Shown here: positions 1-11,877 of the stretch, piece after piece
Numbering within the stretch: position 1 is the first letter of the stretch
How the letters are laid out: each line of letters opens with the position of its first letter
NCBI GenBank assembly: GCA_025266875.1
Contig: JALLLT010000012.1
Span: forward strand, 1 to 64,000
Reading direction: 5' to 3'
DNA length: 64,000 bases
Source: Fennellomyces sp. T-0311
Taxonomy: Eukaryota > Mucoromycota > Mucoromycetes > Mucorales > Lichtheimiaceae
Translations under genes and position numbers: made by a program
Notes under the pieces: model-generated
Database searches by the model: none
What the model was told of the DNA's origin: nothing
Seen by the model: the letters and a program-made list of their open reading frames with translations, nothing else

Positions 1-438
1 CACGTTCTTGACAATGGCAAATGGCAATGCTGCAGACACAATGAACAGGCAAAGCAGCCTGCGGAAGAGCTCAGGATCGAAAGGCTGGAAGCTCGCCGTG
101 GCATTTGATAGGTATCCATGGAGCATATTTCCCTGTGGTGGTGCATTGCGGGCCGTGTCCTTGTTAACGCCATGTTTGGACAAGTGTTTGGTCAATCCAG
201 TAGTTGTTCCCTTCAGATCCTTGAAGCGTACACCATAGAGTCTCTTGCCCAGCGGGTATTGGCAGTAGAAGTACGTGATGGCTGTCGTAGCATCTTGCTT
301 CGCCTCGAACCACTGGTACACCCAGCTTTTGCATGCTTTTACCCCTTTTCTGGTGGCCTGGTCTTGGCTCGAAGTAGGCGCAACAGAATCAGCCTCATTG
401 CTGGTGTCATTATCTTCGTTTTCGAAATCAGTCGACAT
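1..438 (-). CDS. hAT-family transposase, N-terminal part (runs off window)
   Basis: The minus strand is open from an ATG at 436-438 to the window edge, 146 codons. The protein begins with an acidic stretch (MSTDFENEDND), then reads SWVYQWFEAKQDA and a histidine pair in TTGLTKHLSKHG. This layout (aromatic W.WF, a Cys region, then GT..L..HL..H) is that of the BED zinc finger at the N-terminus of hAT transposases. After it come GYLSNATASFQPF and FRRLLCLFIVSAALPFAIVKN, matching the start of the hAT core (..LL..fI......F.iVen). Only one of the two expected BED cysteines is visible (YCQYP), so the finger may be degraded. An acceptor-like CTTTAG lies just upstream (about 498-503), so an earlier exon is possible. 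The dimerisation domain and catalytic residues would lie outside the window. Confidence 0.62.
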   Translation of the reverse strand, partial: MSTDFENEDNDTSNEADSVAPTSSQDQATRKGVKACKSWVYQWFEAKQDATTAITYFYCQYPLGKRLYGVRFKDLKGTTTGLTKHLSKHGVNKDTARNAPPQGNMLHGYLSNATASFQPFDPELFRRLLCLFIVSAALPFAIVKNV

Positions 439-1941
439 GGTGGAAAGCTGGCAGTCGATGGACATAGAGCTGCCCTCTTGCTCGTTTATCGAAGAGTCCT
501 AAAGGAAATGATGAGAATATGTTAGAGCAGGTAATTCAGGATGTACTTATTGGCAGCACAGGACAATTTACTTCTTGGGCAAGTACGTTATCATCACGCG
601 TAGTTGAAGTGCGCTTACCGAGGATAGAGAAAGCTGGTGGATTTATCGTAAAAGTTGGATGCCTGTTGGGAGGAATTATGTCAGTAAAGAAGGTATGTGA
701 TTGAGTACACGAAAGAGGATGCAGTTGTTGGATGTAAATGCAAAGTCTCATACTGTAGTGAGGAACAGTAATAAAAAGGAGTGTATTCAACTTTCAAACA
801 AATTGCTCTTGAGACCTTATATAGCTTTGTTCAGCTTAGTTTTTATGAGCCATTGCCAATATTATGGATCAGCTAGACATAACCTGATGATAGTGTTCTT
901 CCGGTGTGCCATAAGATAGCTATCATCCTTCGAAAGAAGTCGCACAAAGGTTATCATGAAGATCAGGTTGAGTATTTTTTAAAACATACAACCCTTTTAC
1001 TAAATTGAGCAGCCTACTGCGATTGGAGTCTTCCGAATGGTCAATGTTATCAATGATAAAATGGTTTGCATAATAGAGCTCAGCATTCACATATAGTGAA
1101 CGAGCAACTTACGGATCGTAATAGATCGTGAACCTGTCTTTAGCATATTGTTCCGGCCATGTATATACTACATCATATCTCTGAAAGCACTTCTATCTCC
1201 TTTCCAGAAATACTTTAGCTTGATTACCATTAGCATGATAACGACACCACTGACTCTGGAATGAAACAGCTAACAATCGTAATATCGCTGCACAAGGAGC
1301 ACATAAGGCTACACACTCATTATCTTCTGTATCATCAACAGAGAGCTTGGATGGATACAACTCTTGCTGAACATGCGAATGCATATTAATTAACAATGCT
1401 GCTTGCAAGCTAGAAAGCCCTCTACTTTTTTCACTATAGTTTGCGATCCTTATTACCGCCCATTATAATTCAATCTTCCATCCCTAGTTAATTTCGCTAC
1501 AGCATCACAGCAGATTATGTGATGGTGCACATCTTTTTTTTTAATAAACCCTTCTCTTTTATATTGCTCTCTACTCAAAGTAACGGAATATGTTTATGTT
1601 ATATTCACCTTATATATTCTTCAACACTTTTAACAATGCTGTAATTACCAAGTCAACGACAAATTAGCTATGTAAAATAAAACGGATCAAATGGATCGAT
1701 CCAGATTGCCACCTTCAGATCTGTTTTCAATCCGGATCGTCAAAAGCTCAATCCAAATCCATTTTGATCTGTGAAAGTACTAATCCGAATCCGTTTCATT
1801 TCAATTCGAAACGGAACAGATCGAGCAATCTGGATTTTATGCAGAACTCTATACTCTACTCAATCAGTTCCTCAAACCCTAAGAAAATTTTATCATTTGA
1901 AACTAGAATGACTGTAGCATTATCTTTGCTACTCCCAGTAA
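439..1941. other. No gene recognised; short inverted repeat
   Basis: AT-rich DNA without a convincing reading frame. The 5' leader or an upstream exon of the hAT gene may occupy about 500-700. At 1,681-1,850 there is a patch rich in GGATC/AATCC motifs, bounded by CCAGATTGC (1701-1709) and its inverse GCAATCTGG (1825-1833). It could be a small MITE remnant, but I see no target-site duplication. Confidence 0.4.
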
Positions 1942-2163
1942 TGAGTAGATAGATGATGCTTTATTCCAATAAACTATGCTGATATTTATACTGTTTTCTA
2001 ATATTAAAAATATATACAATTATGCTGTGGCACACAGTAGAGACAATCGGTCTTGACAATGAAAGGAGTAGACAGCTGCACATTATGTCAAGACATATTG
2101 CTGTGCACTGCAGTAGACAAAGTATTATTAGCAATATAATTTACCGAACAATGTGCTATGACA
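1942..2163 (-). repeat. Solo/partial LTR of the gypsy-B family, copy 1
   Basis: This stretch aligns over its whole length to 3819-4036 and to the LTR halves at 40771-40859 and 45906-46032. Shared blocks include ATATTTATACT, a CAGTCTTGACAA-like block, AGCATATTGCTG and CTATGACA. In element orientation the LTR starts TGTCATAG (here at 2163, reading left). No internal retrotransposon sequence adjoins it, so it is a solo LTR or fragment. The 3' limit (near 1942) is approximate. No clean 5-bp duplication is seen (right flank ATATT). Confidence 0.72.
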
Positions 2164-3818
2164 ATATTATTAACCATCTGTACCATAAGGAAGTCCATAT
2201 ACCTACCAGAACAGGTTTATAAAATTTCCAAAAAATAAATCAAAACTTTTCAACTAAACACTAATGAGGGATCTTAATGGATATCCATATCAGTTCCCTA
2301 AAATATCAGTAAAAACAACATGCCATCTATAGTAACATCCAGCGCCTTGACGAACCATGTGGTATGTCCGGTACCCTCGCGTTCATCACTTCCACGCAGA
2401 AAATCGCAAAAACATACAATAGCGGAGCAAATTATCTCAAAAATAACGTTGCCGAATTGGCAAAGATGCCCTAGTAGCCTCAAGGTTACCGCAGACGCCG
2501 CTCAGGCAGCGCAGGGGTTATCAGCTAGCCAAAACTTTTCCTATAATGCCGCGCATACGGGTCAGCGCCAGCAAAACCGACATACTCGGGCCCGCGTCCA
2601 ACGCCGCCCCGAAAATTATAAACGAAAAGACAGCGATACACAGTATACCCGCAGAAACGCTTGCGTCAGCAAGGTCAGCGGCATAGGCCATGCGGATGCT
2701 AATACGAGAAGTGTTTTTGTTTGTGTACCGCACAACGATGTACCAGTAGCCAGGTGCTTATCTGGCCTACCATCCATACCCACTGCTGCTTCACAGCTTA
2801 TACCGCCTGGCAGCTGGGTAGGTGCAAGCGATCAGCTAGTGTACTTGTTGTTCCGCCCACCAGTGTATGTACTGGTGCTTGTGTAAATGTAATACCGCCA
2901 GGGTCGTACATTGGCATAAATTACCATATATAGGCGGTATTGTCTTACTGTTTATAATAATAGTAGCCATTTCTTTGTAAATATAAAATCTTGAGGTCCC
3001 AGTGGGTCCCTGAAAATTTAATTCCCACAAGCAAGTTTCTAGTGATATAAGCAGATATCATTGGTCAATAGCAATGATATATTAAGATATCATTTATCTA
3101 GGTCCTAGAAAACCTATATAGTTAGGGACCTTTCCAGAATATCAAAAGGCATGTCAGCATTTTAAGTCAACATTACTCTATAGGATGTAAAGAATTTGTA
3201 GGCAGATTGTCTAATTGTAATAACATAACCTGCTCATGGGGGCCAGTTCGATTCTGCCATCTTTTGGAGGTGTTAAGGCAATTTGGCATCTAGTATGTTA
3301 CAGGAACAGCTTCATCAATTTTACACTTGTCAACAGGTTTCCATAATTTCATGGATGTGTCATCTTTATAATTGCTTTGTAACAGTGCAGACCACAGTAT
3401 ACTTACAATTGAGTGCGTTGCTGTAGGTCAGACAATGTTATCAGTGAGACCCGAAGGTGGAACCGTTATATGAGAGTATAAATGATGAGGATTCCTGTAT
3501 CTAGGAATCCTGCTTTATATATATGTCCGATATTAGGGGGTAATAGCTAAGGCATCTATGATCTACAATCTACGAATTCCATCTAAGCTATACGTAATCC
3601 TAATATCCTTATCCAACCATGCGCCATATGAGTTGTTGCATGCTACGTCTATCAATACGGTATATGGATACTGCATGGCGATCAACCAGGTTGCAGGTTG
3701 GATAACGTCTGTAATGGACACACCATTACATGCTTGAACCACAGAGAAATGGACGACCCACGAAGAATAAGACCACAAAGGTAAGTAATCACAAAGGTGT
3801 ATGACTATGAAGAATATA
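2164..3818. other. Unassigned stretch between two solo LTRs
   Basis: No recognisable gene. The part at 2,300-2,900 is more GC-rich than its surroundings and is open for 188 codons on plus (2320-2886) and for 70 on minus (2733-2521, with a hydrophobic segment). Neither product resembles a family I know, and no intron or promoter pattern supports them. A hairpin-prone pair ATACCGCC (about 2891) and GGCGGTAT (about 2933) lies just downstream. It may be part of an unrecognised element. Confidence 0.35.
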
Positions 3819-4036
3819 AGCAGATAGATGATGATTTATTTATTAAACTGTGCTGATATTTATACTATTTTCTAACACTAAAATTATATACAATACGCTG
3901 CAGTGCATAGCAATGGTAATCAGTCTTGACAACAAAAGAGGTAAGTAGCTGCGCATTACGTCAAAGCATATTGCTGCGCATCGCAGTAGACGAAGTGTTG
4001 CCAGTAATAAGAATTGCGGAATAATGTACTACGACA
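3819..4036 (-). repeat. Solo LTR of the gypsy-B family, copy 2
   Basis: Close homologue of copy 1 (1942-2163) and of the split LTR at 40771-40859 plus 45906-46032. The inner sequence GTGCATAGCAATGGTAATC gives the unbroken form of the site where CACTA D inserted in the other copy. In element orientation it begins TGTCGTAG at 4036. GATGA follows immediately (4037-4041), and a GATGA is also found at 3827-3831. Copy 1 has the same GATGA at the equivalent internal place, so I do not count it as a proven target duplication. Confidence 0.75.
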
Positions 4037-4127
4037 GATGAGCCACCCTCTGATTTTGATTTCCGACAGTATACAACTAAGATTTTTTTTATGAAAGCAA
4101 CAGATTGCTCACCCTTTACTCTTTACT

Positions 4128-7100
4128 ATGGAAACATCAAAACTACTCATGTGCTCGAACTGCAGATGCTATCATCCAGTTGAGCTTTTCAGGGGAAATT
4201 TTGAGAGCTACAGTACTTGTTCCATTTGCCGTCGCAGACAAAGCCAGGTGGGGCATGGTGCTTCTGATTTTGTGACAATATTAGTGTCATATTCCCGACA
4301 TATACTATCATCTATAGTTACATGCTTTTCCTTCTTTATGCTACATCCGCTGTCATTACGACATCAACAACTGTACAGTTTATCGATTGCCTTATTTGCT
4401 CTTATGTGCAACCTTGATTCGGGTTTACCGATTGTAAGGCAACTCCTTTAACTTGGTTCCATATGTTCTTCGGCTCCTTCATCTATAAGGCAAGATTATA
4501 TGAAAGTTGGCAATAACATGGATCACAGGCTTATTAGACAAAGCATTTGCCTTCTTTGTCCCGAACTCATCAATAGTATAAATAGAGAGCAGTTTTCTGC
4601 AATAAAACATTATCTTATTTTGGTCTCATCATTCGAAAGCCTTTTCTCATTTAAGCGATACCACAATTAGATGAAGTGCTTGAATTCATCCCATCGCCCA
4701 CAGAAGGTATGAAGAATTGTAACAAAAGAGACTTTACTGATATCCGAGCAAATGCTTTAGAAGGTGTATTTTATGTATATGATGGCGACATATTGATTGA
4801 AGGAGCCATGGCAGAACTGGATGATGATTGCACTCTTATTCTGTATATCATCAGTTGAATCGAGGCATGAAATGGTTACAGGTACTATCTAAAGTACATA
4901 ACCAGCCTGAGAAAACGACGCACGACTGCGTTTAAGTACGTCTGCTGCCAAGACACTGCTGTGCAGCGTCAAGTACCTGACGATCAGCGAAATCACCTGA
5001 TTTACCGAATGAAAACTTATTTTTGTGGTGGTCAAATCTCGAGATACATCGACTGGGACAATAAGTACATATATGTGAAGCTTCTGCATCCTACTGCCCA
5101 CCCTCCTCCAGAACAACCAGAGTTTATTGGGACTGAGATGCCACAGGAGGTTCGGCAGTACATAGTGGATAATGCAGATGAGTTTAATGCTCAATCGCTG
5201 TACTGCCGTATTGTTACTCGTTTTCCTACTGCTGCTGGTATTGTTACGCAGCCACAGGTAAGTTAAAGCTGCTGATATGATGCCGATACGATGATGGAGT
5301 GGTAGGTATACGCGACATGGTCTCAGCAAGTCGAAGGGTGATATAAGCTGCATGAAAACCAGCTTACCTCAGCTGTCATGCACATTAATAGAGGTACCAA
5401 TGGGATCTGTAAGGTATGTGTAAGATAACCATATATGCATGACCATAGCTTTCTTTGTGATGATTACTATGCAACAAAAATGGTAGACAATAATAAAGAG
5501 TTCATACATATTTATAATGAATAAAATACAGATTTTTTATCGAAATTATGATGATGTTGTTGGTTTCGGTTTTGTTACCGAGTTTTTTTATTTCGGCATG
5601 TTCTTCCCCTCTGGTACGAGAATTCCATGTCGATTCTACGTATAAGACGAATAGAATGGGATATGAGCTCTTTGGTGTCGCAGTGAATTTTAATGGATGT
5701 GGTTTCCCGATTGCATACATGTTCTTAGGCGATAGCCAGGGGCATGCTTCAGGAAATGAGAGAGCACCAATGTGCCAGGAAATGATACGTCATTTTTTCC
5801 GTACCCTTCACACCCATGGGCTTAGGCCAACTTTCCTGTTTTCGGACAAGGATATGGGCCAGATTAATGCTATCGAGTCAGTTTTTGGCTGGGATACAAT
5901 TCACCTGTGCTTATGGCACTTGCAGCGAGCTGCGAAGCTATGGCTCGCAGAAGATAAAGTGAAAGACCCGCGTTATGATGCACAAGATGCTCGCACACAA
6001 TTTCCTTTTGTTTCACTGCGCTTTGTCCCACCGGAAGACTGTAGCAGAAAACTTTGCCCCAATGTGGAGTGCTGTGATGAAATTGTGGCCATGATGCGTA
6101 GGCACTATGATATGCATCTGCATATTCCATTCCCAAATATTAGGGGGTTTCAGAGTTGAAAATGTGGTTGCATATGCAAAAAATTTACATAAACTATTCA
6201 TTTCCCGATGGCCAATAAGATTTTATGTCATTTTTTCAACTCTGAAACCCCCATGCATAAACTTGCCATAAACTAGACATAAAAAAAAGCGCTGTTTACA
6301 AAATGATTACACAAACTTTTTTCTTTCTTCTTCGGAAACAGTTTGTTGTGTAGAAGGCATGGGCAGCTTATTTACACGTTCTTTTAATAACTCGCGTTTC
6401 AAGTGAAGCAATGATAGAAGGATATGTCACAACTGTATGAAGCAAGCACACAAATTATTTGTCATTTATATAGCTGTGTAAAAGGTTATCACATCTTATT
6501 TTCAAAGTCTATGTTACTCTCAGTTGTTCACAGATTCTGTTGGCTGCAACGCGATGACAATCGTGAGTCACTCGCTTCTATTCTATGTGAGGACTCATCA
6601 ACGCAATGTCAGTTCAATATATCATGAGTCATGCCTTCTTCATTGGGCCAGATTTTTCCATCAGCATGATCCACTTTGTGCTCTACGATCCTGTTGGCTC
6701 GATGACCACACTGACCCTGAGTCACCTCTGACTTCCACCTGTGATATCCCATTACCGCTCGTATTATATTGGATGAGTCATTCTCAGTTTGTCCACTCGG
6801 TAGTACGAAATGTCCGCTTGTGATACCATTGACTTTATGTCAACTTTTGCATATGCAAAAAGTTTGCATAAACTTTCAGCCAATCAGATTTTATGTCAAA
6901 AATTTTATGCTTTGCATATGCAACCCCATTTTCAACTCTGAAACCCCCTATTATGTTATGAAGATCGACTTGTGTAAAACATAGGGTATGTTGTTAATAT
7001 GGATTTAGTTGGCCGTAAAGATGAACGTCAGCTTCGTCAAGATGCTGGTCAGGAAATGTACGAGTATTATGTTCGCCATGACCTTCCAGACATATGGGCA

Positions 7101-7802
7101 TACATGTACAACCGCTGGTATGAATAGGTATGGTGGCACCGATGGTCTCGCAGCAGCCGTCCTGACAACATTCCCATGGCAAAGATGACAATGATGATCG
7201 AGGTGCAGTGGAGAGTTTTAAAGAGGGATTTTCTTTTGAATTGCCCTTGCTCTAGACCTGACATGTTGATCTGGATCATCACGAATCAACAGCTCCCGCT
7301 TATCCGAGCAAAGTTTGAGCTTAAGTTTAGAAATCGACGCCAGCTATTAGACTGGGAGATGGAGTTTGCAAGGACATGGCGGGCCATAACCAAGGGGTAT
7401 ATGCGATGGAATCATCGAGAACGTGCGGATGCAGACCAGGTGTATATGCCTTCGTTGGAAGACTGGACGTGCGGCTGCCCTTCTTTTGCCAACAACAGGT
7501 TTATGCTTTGTAAGCATGTGATCAAACGTTTCAACGATAACGTTAGACGAACGAAAAATGCTTTTGCTGCACTTGAAGTGTATATTGAATGCAAAGATAC
7601 TGCACCATATATGCATGTTCATCGAAATGTATGCTTACCTATAGAAAGTCGGCATATCAGTTTTCTAATGTAATTCAATGCACACGTAGCGTGGATTATA
7701 TCTCTACTGCCTTATACAGCTTACTCCGCTTCCTCCCTTGCTCGATGAAGAATCTGATATACCATCAGTAGATACTGTCGATACAGACTTTGCTCACCCT
7801 AC
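4128..7802 (+). pseudogene. MULE (Mutator-like) transposase gene, interrupted twice
   Basis: Fragments in order on the plus strand: a Cys-rich N-terminus at 4128 (CSNCRCYHPVELF, then CSICRRR); a FAR1/MULE-like N-terminal region at about 4900-5266 (HDCVKYVCC...YIDWDNKYIYVKLLH...PTAAGIVTQPQ) followed by an intron; the MULE DDE domain at about 5540-6137 with HVDSTYKTN (first Asp), FSDKDMGQINAI (second Asp) and LCLWHLQRA (the C/W-H block); and a SWIM zinc finger at about 7440-7530 (TCGCPSF...MLCKHV, pattern CxC...CxH). A final exon seems to start about 7730 after a TACAG acceptor (LPPLLDEESDIPS). The gene is broken by the MITE at 6143-6948 and ends abruptly where CACTA B begins at 7803. I did not find the remainder elsewhere in the window. 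Exact exon borders upstream of 4900 are uncertain. Confidence 0.72.
6143..6948. mobile_element. 806-bp MITE-like element in the MULE gene
   Basis: The element starts GGGGGTTTCAGAGTTGAAAA and ends with the inverse TTTTCAACTCTGAAACCCCC. It is flanked by TATTA on both sides (6138-6142 and 6949-6953), a perfect 5-bp duplication; a TA-only duplication is an alternative reading. A third copy of the terminal motif (inverted) sits inside at 6233-6252, so 6143-6252 is itself a 110-bp mini-element nested at the left end. The interior has repeated GCATATGC palindromes and no coding capacity. It lies in the MULE catalytic region and disrupts it. A second copy starts at 63791. Confidence 0.82.
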
Positions 7803-7864
7803 CACTGTGCAAAATTAGAAGTATCTGTAACTTTCAAAGGTTACAGAAAGTTACAGATAGTTGC
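7803..7864. repeat. CACTA B left terminus with inverted CTGTAACTTT motifs
   Basis: CACTGTGC is followed by TATCTGTAACTTTC, then GGTTACAG and AAGTTACAGATA. The first and last blocks form an inverted pair around a short spacer. Paired subterminal motifs of this kind are where CACTA TnpA-like proteins bind in plant elements. Here the binding partner is inferred, perhaps the accessory protein at 19783-21021. Confidence 0.6.
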
Positions 7865-8673
7865 AGTACGGATGGGGCCTGTAAGAATGTACGGGGACCC
7901 CGAAATTTTATCATGATGGATGTTGATTAGAGTACAAAAATAGACAATGTCAATATCGGCAGCAGTATTCCGAAGTGTAATGTTCAAAAGTGCAACCAAA
8001 AAAGCAAACGGCTGAACCTAGTTTGGGCAGGAGCACTGTAATTTTCTTTGCAACAACAAGGCTGCTTGGAAATTGTCGGCAGGGCAAGAGCACAATGATT
8101 ATTTATCTTTAGTTTGCTTAGAAATAAAAATACATTGGGAGAGAAACGGAGTATGCTGCGTTGTAGTATAAAAAGGTAGCTGATTTTTAAGCAATGGCGT
8201 TGGAAAAATGGTTGTAATGAAGTTAATTCTTCAATGGCAAGACAATCACATGGGTAATCCTTAAGTTAATGTTATACATACAAAGTCAACTGTTCTTAAA
8301 ATGCCAAGGACGCACATATGCTTAAACTTCTAGACGCGTCCTTGAAATGAAAAAGTGTCATGCAACTCTATATTATGCAGCTTACTATTTTTACTGACAG
8401 TTTGAATGTAGGACAGCATCCAAAACAGGCAATCTATTGTATTGAAAAACGTGATAGTAATGTGTATTAAGCTGACGTCTAAGGGATCAAGCAATGCCGC
8501 CAAGAGGATGACAGATGGCCAAGAGAAAGACATGCTGCCAAGGAAACATGTTCGTAGCGTGCATGTATTTGTAGGGACGTTTTGTTTATGTGAAAAGATA
8601 TAAAAGCAGAATAAGAAGGCTGCCAGAAAAATCTACATTAACATCTCCTTTACAACACCCACCCATATCATCG
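7865..8673. other. 5' region of the CACTA B Tnp2 gene, no gene seen
   Basis: Between the left subterminal repeats and the first Tnp2 codon lies about 800 bases of AT-rich sequence with no recognisable coding. A TATA-like GATATAAAAG lies at about 8598, some 75 bases before the proposed ATG, which suits a promoter for the Tnp2 gene. Confidence 0.4.
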
Positions 8674-9641
8674 ATGCCAGGACAACCCACTTACCTATGT
8701 GTGTGTACACGCTGCACTGGCAGAAATCGGCCAGGGAGGTATGTGACAGATGAAGTATACTGCACTCACTTTGAGCAACAAGTTGCTTAAAGACTCAGAC
8801 GTTGTAAGTCGAAAAAATGGCATAATGGAATCGATGATATTAACAGTTGTATAGTCACCCCACCTACTACCACTGCTGCCAGCCATCAGACCGAAGATCA
8901 ATCCGAACCAATGGCTATCGATGACGAAGTTGACAACGATGGTAGGTCTGAAACATATCACTGAAAGATAGCTTACTGATGAAAAATAGAAGCTTCGCCT
9001 CGAAACTGGGATGTAGGTACAGCAGAGCCTACTCTGGAGCCGCTACTGCAAGAGTCATTTGACGATCCGATCAACCAGGATCAAACCGAAATCAATGAGA
9101 ACATGGAGAACCAGTTCAATTCTTTGCTGAATGGCGATGAAGGCGATGAAGGCGATGACCAAGGTTGGTTAAGAAGATGCTAAACAAAAAAGCCGGTCAT
9201 TAATAAGAAAATATCAGATATGTCCATTGACAGCCCAGCTACTATGGTAGCCCTACGCCTAATTGATATGATCCCACAGCCATACCTTTTGGTCTTCATG
9301 TTCATCGTCCTCTTCCAGCTCCATTACCTCTCGGAGCGAACGACCGCCATCCTGATCACCTTCATCGTGACCTTGCTTGCCACCCTTCCTATCCCTGAAA
9401 GGTTCAACTTCCCTGAAACCTTGGCCACCATCTGCCATTATGTGGGCTTCGATCAATTGACGGATACACTTACCATGTATGTTGCTTGCTCCAAATGCCA
9501 TGCCATATATCTCCCGGAACGTGCTCGAGATACATACACTATCACGGCTTTGAATGGAAACGTATGCGGAAATGCCTTGTTCAAGATATCGACTGTCGGT
9601 GGGCGTTGTGTCCGTGGGGCTTCACTTAAGCAGTACGCATA

Positions 9642-10070
9642 CTGTATTTCTCATTTGACTTTGGACAGATTTGGGGGGATTATGGAAGATTAAAATAGAT
9701 ATATGGAATAATTGTGGGGGATTAGAAACCTCTGCTGTCGTACAATAGAAAGGCTACGAATCTATATGGACATACTCTGGGTGTTTGTGAATAAGTGTGC
9801 TCTGTTTTAGGGAAATGTACGACGCCGCTTTTTAGAATAAAATAATCCAGTACTATAGAAATCGTCATCTGCTTCTTGGAAGTCGTCAATCAACTTCTTG
9901 GAAATCATCATCTGTTTGTTGGAGATCATCAATTGGCTTTCTGGAATTCTGATCCAGCAGATTGGGCATCAGCTTTATAACATTACACATCAGTAACAGT
10001 CATAATGTAATTTATTCACACGAAGCAAGACATCGCCAACAACCATTACTGGAATTGTTTGGTCCTAAGG
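9642..10070 (+). repeat. Element E left terminal inverted repeat
   Basis: About 430 bp, matching the inverse of 17172-17600 with scattered substitutions. At about 9858-9945 it holds four near-copies of an AAATCATCATCTG..CTTCTTGG unit at alternating 21- and 22-base spacing, about two helical turns. This is a likely transposase-binding array. Confidence 0.88.
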
Positions 10071-10268
10071 TTACAACTTTTGTCAAAATAGTTCCCAAGG
10101 AAATCGAAGCATAATTGATAAAACAAAAGCATGAGCAAATTGTATAATATATATTGAAGCACACTTTATTCCTACTTATATTTACAATATATACTCTCTA
10201 CGCAAACATTTACCAAAAAATGATTCAGAATGTTTAACCCAACCATTACAGTCGTTACTGGTAACTGT

Positions 10269-11583
10269 TCATGCTGCTTCTTCAATTCTTGTGACAATAT
10301 CTCCTCGACCTTCAAGAGAAATATTCTTGGTGTAGGACTTCATCTTGGACCAGCATTCCTCGATTGGGTTTAAAAATGAAGAGTACAGAGGAAGAAAAAG
10401 TTCATGATGACTGGCACTTCTGATAATGTCGATGACCTCGTTACCCTTATGAATATTGCAATTGTCCATTACAATATACATATTACACATATTGAGGTGC
10501 CCGAGAGTTTTGACAACAAGCCTTATAAAATTCAAGAAGTGAATTCTCTTTGTTCCGTGAGCTACTCCAGTTGCAGTTCCTCTTCGCTTCCGACTTGGTT
10601 CTGGAATAGTTTGCTCGACTTCATCTGGTGGAGCTTGACGAGCAAGGGCAATAAGCCCACGAGAAGACATGCATCTAAGAACACTGATATTTGGACCACG
10701 ATGTGTTGGAACTGTTGTCGTTGCTGGTTCGCCTCTTTTAGCCCAACCCGTAGAACGAACTTGGTGAACCGCAAATCCACTTTCGTCGATGAAAACGCAA
10801 CGTCTACGATAGTCGTAGTCATTGGATACCACACTTCTGACGAACACTGATCTTTTGTGCAATGTCAATGGTGAATTATGACTGATTACGAGACGTTTCA
10901 AATGCTTGAGAGTAAGTTCCAAGTCATTAGCCATGTGACGGTGTATAGATGATGGATGTATCTTCAGATCTATGAAAACATAAAATAAGCATAACGAGTC
11001 GAAATAAACTAAAAGCAGGAATAATACCTGGAAACTGCTGTAAAAGCTTTCTGTGGATCTCCTTCACAGTTATCATTGCGTTATTATGAACTAGAGTGGC
11101 TATAAATTGCGAATGTTCTTGTCGGATCCGTTGATTGTTGCCCACACGAGTTTGCTTCAGCTTGTATCCCGGTAGCTTAGAAGGATCCATATTCGACTTC
11201 CTCACCATCTCGTAAGCTGATGATCTTAAGATGCCGTTCTTGATTGCTGCTGCTAAAAGTGGAACGTCCTTGTTCTTGTGACAATCCAGAAAGCGGAAAA
11301 CTTGAGATGGAAAGTATCTTGTGCTAGTCCAAGTAAAGTCATCTATGGTCGTTGTTTGGTATGGTTCTTCTTCAATGATGCTTCCTTGGCTTGTAAACAA
11401 GTCTTCGAAAGATTCTTCATATACATCTGGGATCGACGTTGCACGGTACAAAACACGAATAGCCGTATCTGCTTCTGTAACAGGACCATCTAGTTCAAAA
11501 TGTCCATGTTCGTTTTCGTTATCCAAGTGGTAAAAGGTAATAGGAGTGGTATCGTTCATAGAAGTAAAAGTAGTGTCGTTCAT
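10269..11583 (-). CDS. Element E transposase 1 (IS630/Tc1-mariner type, DDE intact)
   Basis: Two exons on the minus strand: 11583-11028 and 10969-10269, with an intron GTATTATT...TTTCATAG (phase 1), giving 418 residues. Residues about 1-85 are a variable acidic region. About 90-230 is helix-turn-helix-like (LAAAIKNGILRSSAYEMV, then TVKEIHRKLLQQFPDLKIHPSSIHRHM). The catalytic domain follows: RRRCVFIDESGF (first Asp), CNMYIVMDNCNIH (second Asp) and LNPIEECWSKM (Glu), in the order and context of Tc1/mariner-type transposases. A basic RKRRG may serve nuclear entry. It ends about 200 bp inside the left TIR and reads toward it. No stop or frameshift interrupts it, so it may be functional. Start chosen at the first of two nearby Mets; the second (MNDTTPIT) is possible. 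Confidence 0.88.
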
Positions 11584-11877
11584 AGCAAAAGCAGTAGAAG
11601 ATGTGATGTTAAGCGATGAAATTATAGATGTGGGTGCACCATTTTAAATGCCTGAATCAATTAAGCACAAAAATATGCATGATACTATCCTTACTGTAAT
11701 CGTGTCTTGGCGTAAAAACCATAGTGAGCAATAAAGCGCTGCATAGCATTAACCACAGTAAAATCATTTTTGAATTACAGTGAGCATGATATGTGTGATG
11801 GCTAATAAAAACAACTGAATTCATGTGGACATGAGCATCCAATAAAGCAATACTGCCAATTGAATCAATGTAAACAC
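11584..11877 (-). promoter_or_regulatory. Spacer between transposase 1 and the central repeat
   Basis: Probable 5' region of transposase 1, holding its promoter by position. It shows no clear TATA box or further gene; partial traces of the 45-bp repeat run into it. Confidence 0.3.

Noticed and set aside
118..525. 135-codon plus-strand frame
   Set aside because: It is the antisense of the hAT transposase N-terminus, which has clear family motifs.
2320..2886. 188-codon frame as a gene
   Set aside because: No recognisable domain and no promoter or leader; the opposite strand is equally open, so GC-rich composition explains it.
3203..3262. tRNA-like stretch with GGCAGA...TCTGCC pairing and TTCGATT
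   Set aside because: The TTCGATT box runs directly into the would-be acceptor strand, leaving no 3' half of the T stem, and no A box is present.
3827..4041. GATGA as target duplication of solo LTR copy 2
   Set aside because: Copy 1 carries the same GATGA at the homologous left position but not on its right, so the left GATGA is probably LTR sequence.
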